From DASUPK01 sp963774305 (lineage in GTDB: Bacteria; Actinomycetota; Thermoleophilia; Solirubrobacterales; 70-9), in the NCBI GenBank assembly GCA_963774305.1, contig CAVZEM010000003.1, positions 62,001 to 126,000 of the forward strand: a stretch of DNA of 64,000 nt, given 5' to 3'. Under the pieces are notes generated by a model. The model was not told where the DNA came from. It saw nothing but the letters and a program-made list of their open reading frames with translations, and did no database searches. Positions 8,431-16,103 of the stretch are shown here, in pieces (position 1 is the first letter of the stretch; each line of letters begins with the position of its first letter). The position numbers were made by a program, and so were the translations under genes.

Positions 8431-8645
8431 GCGGATTCGTCGGGTCGGCACCGCAGACAGGCCCGGAAGCCATCGCTCCGCGCCCCGGCGGCGGTGAGGT
8501 AGAAGCGGACGTTCTCCCGCTTGGGGGTTCTGGCTGGGCAGCCCGGCCGGCAGTAGATGCCCGTCGAGGTGACCGCGGCGAAGAACTCGCCCGCATAGCG
8601 CTCGTCTCTCGTCTCCATCACGCGGTACCGCTGCTCGAAGTCCAT
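8427..8645 (-). CDS. Stand-alone Ada N-terminal zinc domain protein
   Basis: A 72-residue protein equal to the N-terminal domain of Ada, which in the full protein binds zinc through four Cys and removes methyl groups from DNA phosphotriesters. The four ligands are present (GIYCRPGC and CLRC, about residues 38, 42, 69 and 72), as is the substrate loop RTPKRENVRFY. The AraC-type DNA-binding half and the methyltransferase or AlkA half normally fused to it are absent. The ATG has a strong ribosome site (AAGGAGG) 7 nt upstream, so it looks expressed. It could be a remnant, an alkylation sensor or a zinc-binding partner; this cannot be decided from sequence. Confidence 0.85.
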   Translation of the reverse strand: MDFEQRYRVMETRDERYAGEFFAAVTSTGIYCRPGCPARTPKRENVRFYLTAAGARSDGFRACLRCRPDESA

Positions 8646-8714
8646 CTCGTTCCTCCTTCGATTCGTCGACCGCTGATTGAACGTGTGGACTTAGGCGCCC
8701 GTGAGGCGAGCCGC

Positions 8715-8720
8715 GACAAT
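8715..8720 (+). promoter_or_regulatory. -10 box of decayed VOC gene (leaderless type)
   Basis: GACAAT ends 6 nt before the GTG at 8727, the spacing seen for leaderless genes throughout this window. Confidence 0.5.
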
Positions 8721-8726
8721 GCGTCC

Positions 8727-8991
8727 GTGGCGGCGAGCGATCCAGGCGAGTCAGGAGTCTTAGGCCCGCCGGGATCTCCTATCTGCGGATCCCTGCGGCG
8801 GAGCCCAAGCGAGCGGCGGCCTTCTATGGAGCGGTCTTCGGCTGGAAGGTCAACGTGGATCGCGAGGATCCGAGCTTCGAGGACGGCACCGGGCACGTGA
8901 TCGGCCACATCCGTTCGGATGCGGGGACCTGACCGTGGCTGTCTTCCGGGATCCGGAGGGCAACGTGGTCGGGATTTGGCAGCGCGGCTAG
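8727..8991 (+). pseudogene. Decayed VOC (glyoxalase-fold) gene
   Basis: Remains of a VOC-fold gene spread over three frames. From GTG at 8727, frame one reads VAASDPGESGVLGPPG. After 8771 the next frame gives GISYLRIPAAEPKRAAAFYG and later DGTGHVIGHI, the usual first half. At about 8926 a third frame gives DLTVAVFRDPEGNVVGIWQ, the usual C-terminus, ending TAG at 8989-8991. One G appears lost near 8771, and about 40 codons of the middle are missing, so this is not a single sequencing slip. A leaderless-type promoter box remains in front. Confidence 0.75.
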
Positions 8992-9198
8992 CGCGTGTAG
9001 CTGGGGGCATTGTGGGAGGGACCCCTTGGCGGTCCTCTTCGCTGCAACCGCAGTTGCAGGATCGGGGGCTTCAGGGGCCGCGAGTGGCCGCCCCCGCGGA
9101 CCGCGGAAACCGCATTGGAATGCGGAAATCAGCCCTGCTGCGATCCGGGTAGCAATTCCGTCCGACGGATCGGATGCAATGCGCCCGCCCAATCTGTG
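8992..9198 (+). other. Non-coding stretch with three dyads, upstream of the dcw promoter
   Basis: No convincing gene is seen between the decayed VOC gene and the mraZ promoter. Three short inverted repeats stand out: CTGCAAC/GTTGCAG (9042-9059), CCGCATT/AATGCGG (9110-9125) and TCCGTC/GACGGA (9157-9169). They could be operators or parts of a small RNA; no U-rich tract follows any of them. Confidence 0.4.
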
Positions 9199-9227
9199 TT
9201 GCAAAGTGGGACAGAGTGGGTTAGCGT
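9199..9227 (+). promoter_or_regulatory. Promoter of the mraZ-led division and cell wall cluster
   Basis: -35 TTGCAA (9199-9204), 17-nt spacer, -10 TAGCGT (9222-9227), giving a start near 9234 and an untranslated leader of about 80 nt, unlike the leaderless genes elsewhere. The MraZ operator covers the spacer and -10 box. Confidence 0.7.
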
Positions 9228-9231
9228 GGCA
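9207..9231 (+). promoter_or_regulatory. MraZ operator, three TGGGN boxes
   Basis: TGGGA, five bases, TGGGT, five bases, TGGCA: the exact box-N5-box-N5-box arrangement known for MraZ binding, with only the third box degenerate. It lies over the promoter and about 85 nt before mraZ itself, so MraZ probably represses its own cluster. Confidence 0.85.
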
Positions 9232-9250
9232 AGTCAGAGTTGGTCAATAG

Positions 9251-9291
9251 GGCCGGGGTGATGAGGCTCCTCCCACCTCACCACCCCGGCC
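9251..9291 (+). other. Long hairpin in the mraZ leader with a CUCCUCC loop
   Basis: Arms 9251-9266 and 9276-9291 pair at 15 of 16 positions (one A-C mismatch) around a 9-nt loop, CTCCTCCCA. There is no U-tract, so it is not a standard terminator. The loop resembles the anti-Shine-Dalgarno end of 16S rRNA. It lies 25 nt before the mraZ start and could stall polymerase, stabilise the message or bind a purine-rich RNA. Confidence 0.65.
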
Positions 9292-9316
9292 CGCTCCGAA
9301 CTCAAGGGCGCCCACT

Positions 9317-9760
9317 TTGTCGTTTCTCGGTCAGTACGAGCACAATCTCGACGCGAAGGACCGCCTGACGGTCCCATCGAGGTTCCGCGCGGCGCTGGCT
9401 GATGGAGTCGTTCTCGCCAAGGGGCTGGACCCCTCCGTCTGGGTGTTCGCGCCCGGCGGCTATGAGAGCTTCACGAAGCAGTTCCTCGGCGAGACCAACC
9501 CGCTCGGCAAGCGCGGCCGCATGCTGCGCCGCCACTTCCACGGCGGCGCCTTCGACGACTCCCTGGACTCCGCGGGCCGCATCCGCCTGCCGAAGAAGCT
9601 GATCGAGCACGCCGGCCTGGGCGAGGGCCCGTGCATGATCGTCGGCTCGGACGACTGGTTCGAGATCTGGAGCGCCGAGCGCTGGGCCGCCTACGAGAAG
9701 GAAATGGATGCAGAGGTCTCCGATGTCGCGGAGAACCTCTCCGAGAGCGAAGGAGCCTGA
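9317..9760 (+). CDS. mraZ: MraZ, transcriptional regulator of the dcw cluster
   Basis: DNA-binding ring-forming repressor of cell division and wall genes, 147 residues, close to the usual 142-150. Two AbrB/SpoVT-like half domains are visible, each with the MraZ signature: an early LDAKDRLTVPSRFR and a later LDSAGRIRLPKKLIEHAGL. The start is TTG at 9317 (SFLGQYEHNLDAKDR follows); no ATG or GTG fits. The stop overlaps the rsmH start (TGATG at 9758-9762). Its own operator lies upstream. Confidence 0.97.
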   Translation: MSFLGQYEHNLDAKDRLTVPSRFRAALADGVVLAKGLDPSVWVFAPGGYESFTKQFLGETNPLGKRGRMLRRHFHGGAFDDSLDSAGRIRLPKKLIEHAGLGEGPCMIVGSDDWFEIWSAERWAAYEKEMDAEVSDVAENLSESEGA

Positions 9761-10800
9761 TGGCCACCGCAACACATCGGATAGTGGGCCCACGTACTAC
9801 GGCCGCCACAAACCCCGCGGCCGGACAAACGGCCGCGTCAGCGAACCTTACGTACGTGCCCCAGGAACACGAGCCCGTTCTCGCAACCGAGCTGATCGAT
9901 GTCCTCGACCCCCGTCCGGGGGAGATCTTCGTGGACTGCACCTTCGGCGGCGGCGGCCACGCGCGGCTGATCTCCGAGCGCATCGGCGCCGAGGGCGAGC
10001 TGATCGCCGTGGACCGCGATCCGGCCTCCGAGGAGCGCTGGAGCGAGTTCGCCGCGCATGCGCCTTCGCGCTCCCGCTTCCTGCGCGCCGACTTCGTCGC
10101 CGCCCTCGAGGGGCTGCGCGGCGAGGGGGTGCGTCCCGACGGGATCGTCTTCGACCTCGGCATGTCCTCGATGCAGGTCGATGCCTGGGAGCGGGGCTTC
10201 TCCTACTCCTACGACGCGCCGCTCGATATGAGGATGGATCCGACCCAGAGTCTCTCGGCCGCGACCGTGGTCAACGACTGGCCGCAGGACCGTCTGGCGA
10301 ACGTGATCCGGGAGCTTGGCGAGGAGCGGCGGGCCGGCTCCATCGCGCGCGAGATCGTCAGGCGCCGGCCGATCGACACCACGGCGCAGCTCGTCACCGC
10401 CATCAAGGCCGCAATTCCGCCCTCGGAGCGCTTCGGGCGGGGTCACCCGGCCAAGCGCACCTTCCAGGCGATCCGCATCGCCGTCAACGGCGAGCTCGAC
10501 GCTCTCGATCACGCCCTGCCGCTCGCCTGGGCGCTGCTGCCGACCGGCGGGCGCCTAGGCGCGATCTCCTTCCACTCGCTCGAGGACCGGCGCGTGAAGC
10601 GCTTCCTCGCCGAGCGGGCGCGCGGCTGCGTCTGCCCGCCCGAGCTACCTGTCTGTGTCTGCGGCCGCGAGCCCGAGGCCGAGCTGCTCACCAAGCGCGC
10701 GATCGCGCCCGGACCCGAGGAGGTCGAGCGGAACCCGCGCGCTTCCTCGGCGCACCTGCGCGCCGCTCTCAAGATCCGCCAGGCCGAGGAGGCCGGCTGA
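9760..10800 (+). CDS. rsmH: 16S rRNA (cytosine-1402-N4) methyltransferase RsmH (MraW)
   Basis: SAM-dependent methylation of 16S rRNA C1402 in the decoding centre; 346 residues. Motifs are HEPVLATELIDVL, the SAM-binding loop FVDCTFGGGGHARLI, FDLGMSSMQVD, and the C-terminal FHSLEDRRVKRFL with RNPRASSAHLRA. A Cys-rich insertion (CVCPPELPVCVCG) near residue 290 is common in this family. ATG at 9760 overlaps the mraZ stop and has GGAG 5 nt upstream; an upstream extension to 9631 would lie inside mraZ and is rejected. About 25 residues precede the conserved start. Confidence 0.97.
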   Translation: MATATHRIVGPRTTAATNPAAGQTAASANLTYVPQEHEPVLATELIDVLDPRPGEIFVDCTFGGGGHARLISERIGAEGELIAVDRDPASEERWSEFAAHAPSRSRFLRADFVAALEGLRGEGVRPDGIVFDLGMSSMQVDAWERGFSYSYDAPLDMRMDPTQSLSAATVVNDWPQDRLANVIRELGEERRAGSIAREIVRRRPIDTTAQLVTAIKAAIPPSERFGRGHPAKRTFQAIRIAVNGELDALDHALPLAWALLPTGGRLGAISFHSLEDRRVKRFLAERARGCVCPPELPVCVCGREPEAELLTKRAIAPGPEEVERNPRASSAHLRAALKIRQAEEAG

Positions 10801-11519
10801 TGGCCGCCGCTGCCACCGCCCGCAAGGCTCCGGCTCGCCGGGCTCCGGCCCGCAGGGCGCGTCCCCGTCCCGCGCCGGCCGCGCGGCTGGTGCGACCGGC
10901 CGTCGCGGGCGCTGCGCTCTTCCCGCAGGCCGCGGTCCGCAGCGCGGGGGCAGTCCGGGACATCTCCGACTCCAATCTGATCATGCGACTCACCCGGGGC
11001 CGGGGCTGGATCGCCGTCCTCGGCGCGATGCTGGTCGGGATCGTCGCCCTCAACGTGCTCAGCCTCAGCCTCACCGCGGGTTCCGGCCGCCTCTCGCTGC
11101 AGATCGACGAGCTGAAGACCGAGATCTCCGGCCTGCACGCCCAGATCGACGAACGGCTCTCCGCCGGCAGGGTGGAGGCTGAGGCCTCCCGGCTCGGGCT
11201 GGCGGTCCCCGACCCGAAGGCGATCACCTACCTGAGCGCGAGCGACGGTGACGCCGCGCGTCTGGCGCACCTGCTGGGCACCGACAGCTTCCTGATGGCG
11301 CCGAGCCAGCCCTCGAGCTATCCGGCCCCCGGCACCTCCTACGCGCCGGTCGACACATCCTCGCCCTCCGCGCCGACCACGACTGTGGCGCCGACCACCA
11401 CCCCCGCCACGAGCGGCACGGCGCCGAGCTCCGGCAGCGGCTCGTCCAGCGGCGCCTCGAGCGGCAGTGGCTCCTCGTCAGGCTCCTCCGGGAGCTCCAC
11501 CGGAGGCGTGGGGCTGTAG
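10800..11519 (+). CDS. ftsL: FtsL-like septum protein (bitopic, coiled coil)
   Basis: Small bitopic division protein in the normal ftsL place between rsmH and ftsI, 239 residues. It has an Ala/Pro/Arg-rich cytoplasmic region (1-65), one membrane helix (WIAVLGAMLVGIVALNVLSL, about 77-97), a short extracytoplasmic coiled coil (LSLQIDELKTEISGLHAQI) and a Ser/Thr/Gly/Pro-rich low-complexity tail from about residue 165. FtsL recruits the FtsB-FtsQ and FtsW-FtsI machinery. Assignment rests on position and topology because primary sequence is poorly conserved. Starts by TGATG overlap with rsmH. Confidence 0.8.
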   Translation: MAAAATARKAPARRAPARRARPRPAPAARLVRPAVAGAALFPQAAVRSAGAVRDISDSNLIMRLTRGRGWIAVLGAMLVGIVALNVLSLSLTAGSGRLSLQIDELKTEISGLHAQIDERLSAGRVEAEASRLGLAVPDPKAITYLSASDGDAARLAHLLGTDSFLMAPSQPSSYPAPGTSYAPVDTSSPSAPTTTVAPTTTPATSGTAPSSGSGSSSGASSGSGSSSGSSGSSTGGVGL

Positions 11520-11531
11520 GGGCATCCGGCG

Positions 11532-13190
11532 ATGCGACTGATCGACCGCCGGCTCGGGCTCCTCTTCTGCCTCTTCTTCCTGCTCTTCTCCTTCGCCGTC
11601 GTCCGCTCGTTCTGGTTGCAGGGCGTGCAGGGCGGCAGCCTCCGCGCGGAGGCCCACAGCCAGCAGGTCACGACGGTGACCATCCCCGGCGAGCGTGGCC
11701 GCGTACTCGACCGCAACGGCAAGGTGCTGGCGGCCTCCGAGGACGCGGCAGACGTCGTCGCCACGCCCTACCAGGTCGACCACCCCGGCCGGACGGCGAT
11801 CCGGCTCCATGACGTCCTCGGCGAGCCGACCGCGGACCTGCTCAAGGCATTGTCGGATCGCAGCTCGGGCTTCGCCTATCTCGCCAGGAAGGTAGACCCG
11901 AACGTCGCCGCCGAGGTCAAGAACCTCGACATCACCGGCATCTCCACCGTCCCGACCAGCAAGCGGCTTTACCCGCAGGGAGAGCTCGCCTCGCAGGTGA
12001 TCGGCGCGGTCGGCACCGACAACCAGGGCCTGACCGGGCTCGAACACTCCGAAAACAGCGTGCTGGGCGGCGCAAACGGCGAGGAGGACATCGTCCACGA
12101 CGCCGTCGGCCGCCCGCTGCGGATGGAGACGGTCACCCCGGCGAGCGTCGGCGAGGACGTCCAGACCACACTCGACGCGGCGATCCAGGACAAGACCGAG
12201 ACGGCGCTCAACGAGGCCGTGGACCACTACGACGCGAAGGGCGGGACCGCGATCGTCATGAACCCGAACACGGGCCAGGTGCTGGCGATGGCGAATACCC
12301 CAGGCTTCAATCCCGAGGACCTCTCCAACGCGACGTCCGACGAGCTGGAAAACCGCGCCACCGGGTTCACGTACGAGCCCGGCTCGACCTTCAAGGCCTT
12401 CACCGTCGCCTCGGCGCTCGAGGACCACGTGGTCACGCCGAGCTCGAGCTTCTACCTGCCCTCCGAGATCCACGTCTACGACCGGACGATCGGCGAGGCC
12501 GAGGCGCGCCCGCCGGTGACGCTGACCACCGCCCAGATCCTGGCCCAGTCCTCGAACGTCGGCGCGGTGACCATCGGCCTGAAGGAGGGCGCGGACCGGT
12601 TCTCCCAGTGGATCAACCGCTTCGGCTTCGGCCGGCCGACGGATGTCGGCTATCCGGGCGAGGAGCGCGGGATCGTCCCGGCCAGGGACGACTACTCGGG
12701 CTCCACGATGGGCAACCTGCCGATCGGGCAGGGCCTCTCCGTCACCCCGATGCAGATGGCGACCGCCTACTCGGCGATCGCCGACGGCGGCATCCTGCGG
12801 CGCCCGACCCTGATCGAGAGCGTCGGCGGCCAGCCGGTGGACCGGAGCACCGACCCACATCGGGTCATCACATCGAGGACCGCCGGCCAGCTCCGCCGGA
12901 TGCTCGAGGGCGTGCTGGCGCCGGGAGGCACCGCGTCAGAGGTCAGCGTCCCCGGCTACACGCTGGCGGGCAAGACCGGTACGGCCCAGAAGGTCGAGAA
13001 CGGCACCTACTCCGACAGCCGCTACGTCGCCTCGTTCGTCGGCTTCGCCCCGGCCAGCCATCCCAAGCTGCTGGTAGCGGTGGTCGTCGACGAGCCCCAG
13101 TACGTGCACGTCGGCGGCCAGGTCGCCGCTCCGGTCTTCGGGCAGATCGCGGAGTTCGCGCTGCCGTATCTGGGCATCTCGCCGGGCTGA
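11532..13190 (+). CDS. ftsI: Peptidoglycan transpeptidase FtsI (class B PBP)
   Basis: Septal DD-transpeptidase anchored by one N-terminal helix (LGLLFCLFFLLFSFAVV), 552 residues. A PBP dimerisation domain starts at GERGRVLDRNGKVLA. The transpeptidase domain carries the three active-site motifs: S285-TFK288 (nucleophile Ser), SSN at 340-342 and KTGT at 481-484. No PASTA domain follows. It starts 12 nt after ftsL. The next gene, murE, has its own promoter box in the 40-nt gap. Confidence 0.96.
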   Translation: MRLIDRRLGLLFCLFFLLFSFAVVRSFWLQGVQGGSLRAEAHSQQVTTVTIPGERGRVLDRNGKVLAASEDAADVVATPYQVDHPGRTAIRLHDVLGEPTADLLKALSDRSSGFAYLARKVDPNVAAEVKNLDITGISTVPTSKRLYPQGELASQVIGAVGTDNQGLTGLEHSENSVLGGANGEEDIVHDAVGRPLRMETVTPASVGEDVQTTLDAAIQDKTETALNEAVDHYDAKGGTAIVMNPNTGQVLAMANTPGFNPEDLSNATSDELENRATGFTYEPGSTFKAFTVASALEDHVVTPSSSFYLPSEIHVYDRTIGEAEARPPVTLTTAQILAQSSNVGAVTIGLKEGADRFSQWINRFGFGRPTDVGYPGEERGIVPARDDYSGSTMGNLPIGQGLSVTPMQMATAYSAIADGGILRRPTLIESVGGQPVDRSTDPHRVITSRTAGQLRRMLEGVLAPGGTASEVSVPGYTLAGKTGTAQKVENGTYSDSRYVASFVGFAPASHPKLLVAVVVDEPQYVHVGGQVAAPVFGQIAEFALPYLGISPG

Positions 13191-13215
13191 GCGCCGTGCA
13201 CTCCCGGCTCGCTCC

Positions 13216-13221
13216 TAGAAT
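13216..13221 (+). promoter_or_regulatory. -10 box of murE (leaderless type)
   Basis: TAGAAT ends 9 nt before the murE ATG, which would place the transcript start at or within a few bases of the start codon: a second entry point into the cluster. Confidence 0.6.
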
Positions 13222-13230
13222 CGCGTCGGG

Positions 13231-14742
13231 ATGGAGCTTGGCGAGCTGCTCAGAGCCTCGGGCGTCGCCGCGGATCTGCGCGGCGATCCGTCCGTGCAGG
13301 TTCGCGACCTCGCCTACGACAGCCGCCGGGTGGGCGAGGGGACCCTGTTCTTCTGCTTCGCCGGGGAGAAGACGGACGGGCATGACTTCGCGGCAAGAGC
13401 CGTGGAGGCGGGCGCCGCGGCGCTGGTAGTCGAGCGCCCGCTCGACGTCGACGTGCCGCAGGCCCAGGTCGATGACGCGAGGGCGGCGATGGCCTCGGTT
13501 GCGGCCGCGTTCAACGGGGATCCGACCTCCGAGCTCACCATCGTCGGGATCACCGGCACCAACGGCAAGACCACGACGGCGTTCCTCGTCCGCCACCTGC
13601 TCGAGGCCGCGGGGCGCCAGTGCGGCCTACTCGGCACCGTCAGGCAGGTGGTCGGCGGCCAGGTCGAGGAGGTCGAGCGGACCACGCCGGAGGCGATCGA
13701 CCTGCAGCGGACCTTCAATCGGATGCTCGAGGCGGGCGACGATGCGTGTGCGATGGAGGTCTCATCGCACGCGCTCGTCCTGCATCGGGCGGACGCGATC
13801 CACTTCGCCGTCAAGGTGTTCACCAACCTGAGCCAGGACCACCTCGACTTCCACGCCGACATGGAGGACTACTTCGCGGCCAAGCGACTGCTCTTCGCCG
13901 CGGAGGGCGGCGCTCCCATAATGGAGCTCGAGGGCGGCATCTCGGTCGTCAACCTGGACGACCCATACGGCCAGCGACTCGCCGAGGAGCTGGCCACGGG
14001 AGAGGGCGGCGATTGCATCACCTATTCGGCGGCAGGCGGCGCGGCCGACCTGACCGCGCGCGACGTCACGTTCGACCCCAGCGGCTCGCGGTTTCTCTGC
14101 ATGTCGCCGGATGGCCAGCTCGAGGTCCAGACGCCGCTGCCGGGCGACTTCAACGTCTCCAACGCGCTCGCGGCGCTTGCCGTGGCGCACGCGCTGGGTC
14201 TGGACCTGCGGAAGTCCGCCCAGGCCCTCGCCTCCGCCGAGCAGGTGCCGGGGCGCTTCGAGTCGATCGACGAGGGCCAGCCCTTCGGGGTCATCGTGGA
14301 CTACGCCCATACTCCGGACTCGCTCGAGAACGTGCTTGGGGCGGCGCGGCGGCTGACCGGGCGGCGGCTGATCTCGGTCTTCGGCTGCGGCGGCGATCGC
14401 GACACCGAGAAGCGGCCGCTGATGGGGAGGGCCGGGGCGGAGCTCTCCGACCTCGCCGTGGTCACCTCGGACAACCCACGCTCCGAGGATCCCGACGCGA
14501 TCATCGAGCAGATCCGCAAGGGGATCCCCGCTGAGCCGCACGCGGAGGTCATGGTGGAGGCCGACCGCCGCGCAGCGATCGCGCTGGCGATCGGTCGCGC
14601 GGATGAGCAGGACCTCGTGGTGATCGCCGGCAAGGGCCACGAGCAGGGACAGGAGTTCGAGGACGGACGGAAGATCCCGTTCGACGACCGCGACGTCGCC
14701 CGCGAGGAGCTCCGCAAATTGGCCGCGAGCGCCGCAAGTTGA
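13231..14742 (+). CDS. murE: UDP-MurNAc-tripeptide synthetase MurE (meso-DAP type)
   Basis: Cytoplasmic ATP-dependent ligase adding the third amino acid to UDP-MurNAc-L-Ala-D-Glu; 503 residues. N-terminal UDP-binding domain (DLAYDSRRVGEGTLFFCFAG), ATP loop GTNGKTTT at 109-116, central YAHTPDSL and the C-terminal substrate motif DNPR at 414-417 followed by SEDP. DNPR is the known signature for meso-diaminopimelate, so the wall is probably A1-gamma type. The stop overlaps the murF start (TTGA). Confidence 0.97.
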   Translation: MELGELLRASGVAADLRGDPSVQVRDLAYDSRRVGEGTLFFCFAGEKTDGHDFAARAVEAGAAALVVERPLDVDVPQAQVDDARAAMASVAAAFNGDPTSELTIVGITGTNGKTTTAFLVRHLLEAAGRQCGLLGTVRQVVGGQVEEVERTTPEAIDLQRTFNRMLEAGDDACAMEVSSHALVLHRADAIHFAVKVFTNLSQDHLDFHADMEDYFAAKRLLFAAEGGAPIMELEGGISVVNLDDPYGQRLAEELATGEGGDCITYSAAGGAADLTARDVTFDPSGSRFLCMSPDGQLEVQTPLPGDFNVSNALAALAVAHALGLDLRKSAQALASAEQVPGRFESIDEGQPFGVIVDYAHTPDSLENVLGAARRLTGRRLISVFGCGGDRDTEKRPLMGRAGAELSDLAVVTSDNPRSEDPDAIIEQIRKGIPAEPHAEVMVEADRRAAIALAIGRADEQDLVVIAGKGHEQGQEFEDGRKIPFDDRDVAREELRKLAASAAS

Positions 14743-16103
14743 TCTCCCTCGACGGCGACCGTCTCGCCTCCCTGGCGGGGGCGGAGGTGCTGGCCCGCGG
14801 CGCTGAGGGCGGCCCGGCCCGGGCCGTGATCGACTCGCGCGAGGTTCGGGAGGGCGACCTCTTCGTCGGCCTTCCCGGCGAGCACGCTGACGGCGGGGAG
14901 TTCGGGGCGGCGGCGCTGCGCGACAGGGCGTGGGGGATCCTCGTCGGGACGCAGTGGGGACGGGAGCTGGCCGCGCAGCGCCGGGCGGGTGCCGCGCTCG
15001 ACGGCGCGGGCTGGATCCTCGGCGCCGCCGATCCTCTGGCCTCGCTGCAGTCGCTGGCACGTGGCTGGCGGGAGGAGCTCGGCGCCCGCGTCGTCGGCAT
15101 CACCGGGTCGACGGGCAAGACCTCGGTCAAGGACGTCTGCCGGGCGCTGCTGCCCGCGCAGGTGCAGGCGAGCCCGGAGAACTACAACACCGAGATCGGC
15201 CTGCCGCTGGCGATTCTTGCGGCCCCCGAGGGCACAGAGGTGCTGGTGCTCGAGATGGGGATGCGGAGCCCAGGCCAGATCGCCGAGCTCTGCGCGATCG
15301 CCGCGCCCGACGTCGGGGTGATCACCAACGTGGGGCCGGTGCACGTCGAGCTGCTCGGCTCGGTCGAGGCGATCGCCGCAGCGAAGGCGGAGATCATCGA
15401 CGGGCTGCGGGCGGACGGGACCGCGGTGGTCCCCGCGGAGCCGGGCCCGCTCGAGCCGCACCTGGAGCGCGCGCCGAAGCTGCTGCGCTTCGGGTCCGGG
15501 GGCGACGTCGAGGCGACCTGGGTCCTGGCCGAGGCCGGGGAAACCGACGCGCTGGTCCGCACCCCGGAAGGCGAGCAGGCCTTCAAGCTTCCCTTCGTCG
15601 AGGCCCACAACCTCGACAACGCCCTGGCGGCGATCTCGGCGGGCCTGGCCCTTGGATTTCCCATCGCCGAGATGGCGGATCGGGCGCCCGGGATAGTCTT
15701 CTCGCGCCTTCGTGGGGAGCTGGTGGAGCTCCCGGAGAACGCCATCCTGATCAACGACTCCTACAACGCCAACCCGATCTCCATGCGGGCGGCGCTGGAC
15801 CACCTCGCCACGCTCGAGGCGGAAGGCCGGCGGCTCGCGGTCCTCGGAGAGATGAGGGAGCTGGGGCCGGACGCCGCCGCCTACCACCGCGAGATCGGCG
15901 AGCACGCCCGCGAGCGGGGGGTCGAGCTGATCATCGGAGTGGGGGACCTGGCCGCCGCATACGAGCCGGACCAGCACGTCGCCGATGCCGACGCCGCCGC
16001 GGACGCCCTCGCCGCGGCGCTGGGACCGGGCGACGCGGTGTTGGTAAAGGGCTCGAGGGCGGTGGGCCTGGAGCGCGTGGCCGAGAAGCTGGCGGAGCGC
16101 TAG
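14739..16103 (+). CDS. murF: UDP-MurNAc-pentapeptide synthetase MurF
   Basis: Adds D-Ala-D-Ala to the UDP-MurNAc-tripeptide; 454 residues. N-terminal region VIDSREVREGDLFVGLPGEH, ATP loop GSTGKT at 123-128, then NYNTEIGLPL, LEMGMRSPGQI, and the C-terminal domain with NDSYNANPISMRAAL and LGEMRELG. The start is TTG, overlapping the murE stop. It ends in TAG immediately followed by the mraY ATG. Confidence 0.96.
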   Translation: MISLDGDRLASLAGAEVLARGAEGGPARAVIDSREVREGDLFVGLPGEHADGGEFGAAALRDRAWGILVGTQWGRELAAQRRAGAALDGAGWILGAADPLASLQSLARGWREELGARVVGITGSTGKTSVKDVCRALLPAQVQASPENYNTEIGLPLAILAAPEGTEVLVLEMGMRSPGQIAELCAIAAPDVGVITNVGPVHVELLGSVEAIAAAKAEIIDGLRADGTAVVPAEPGPLEPHLERAPKLLRFGSGGDVEATWVLAEAGETDALVRTPEGEQAFKLPFVEAHNLDNALAAISAGLALGFPIAEMADRAPGIVFSRLRGELVELPENAILINDSYNANPISMRAALDHLATLEAEGRRLAVLGEMRELGPDAAAYHREIGEHARERGVELIIGVGDLAAAYEPDQHVADADAAADALAAALGPGDAVLVKGSRAVGLERVAEKLAER

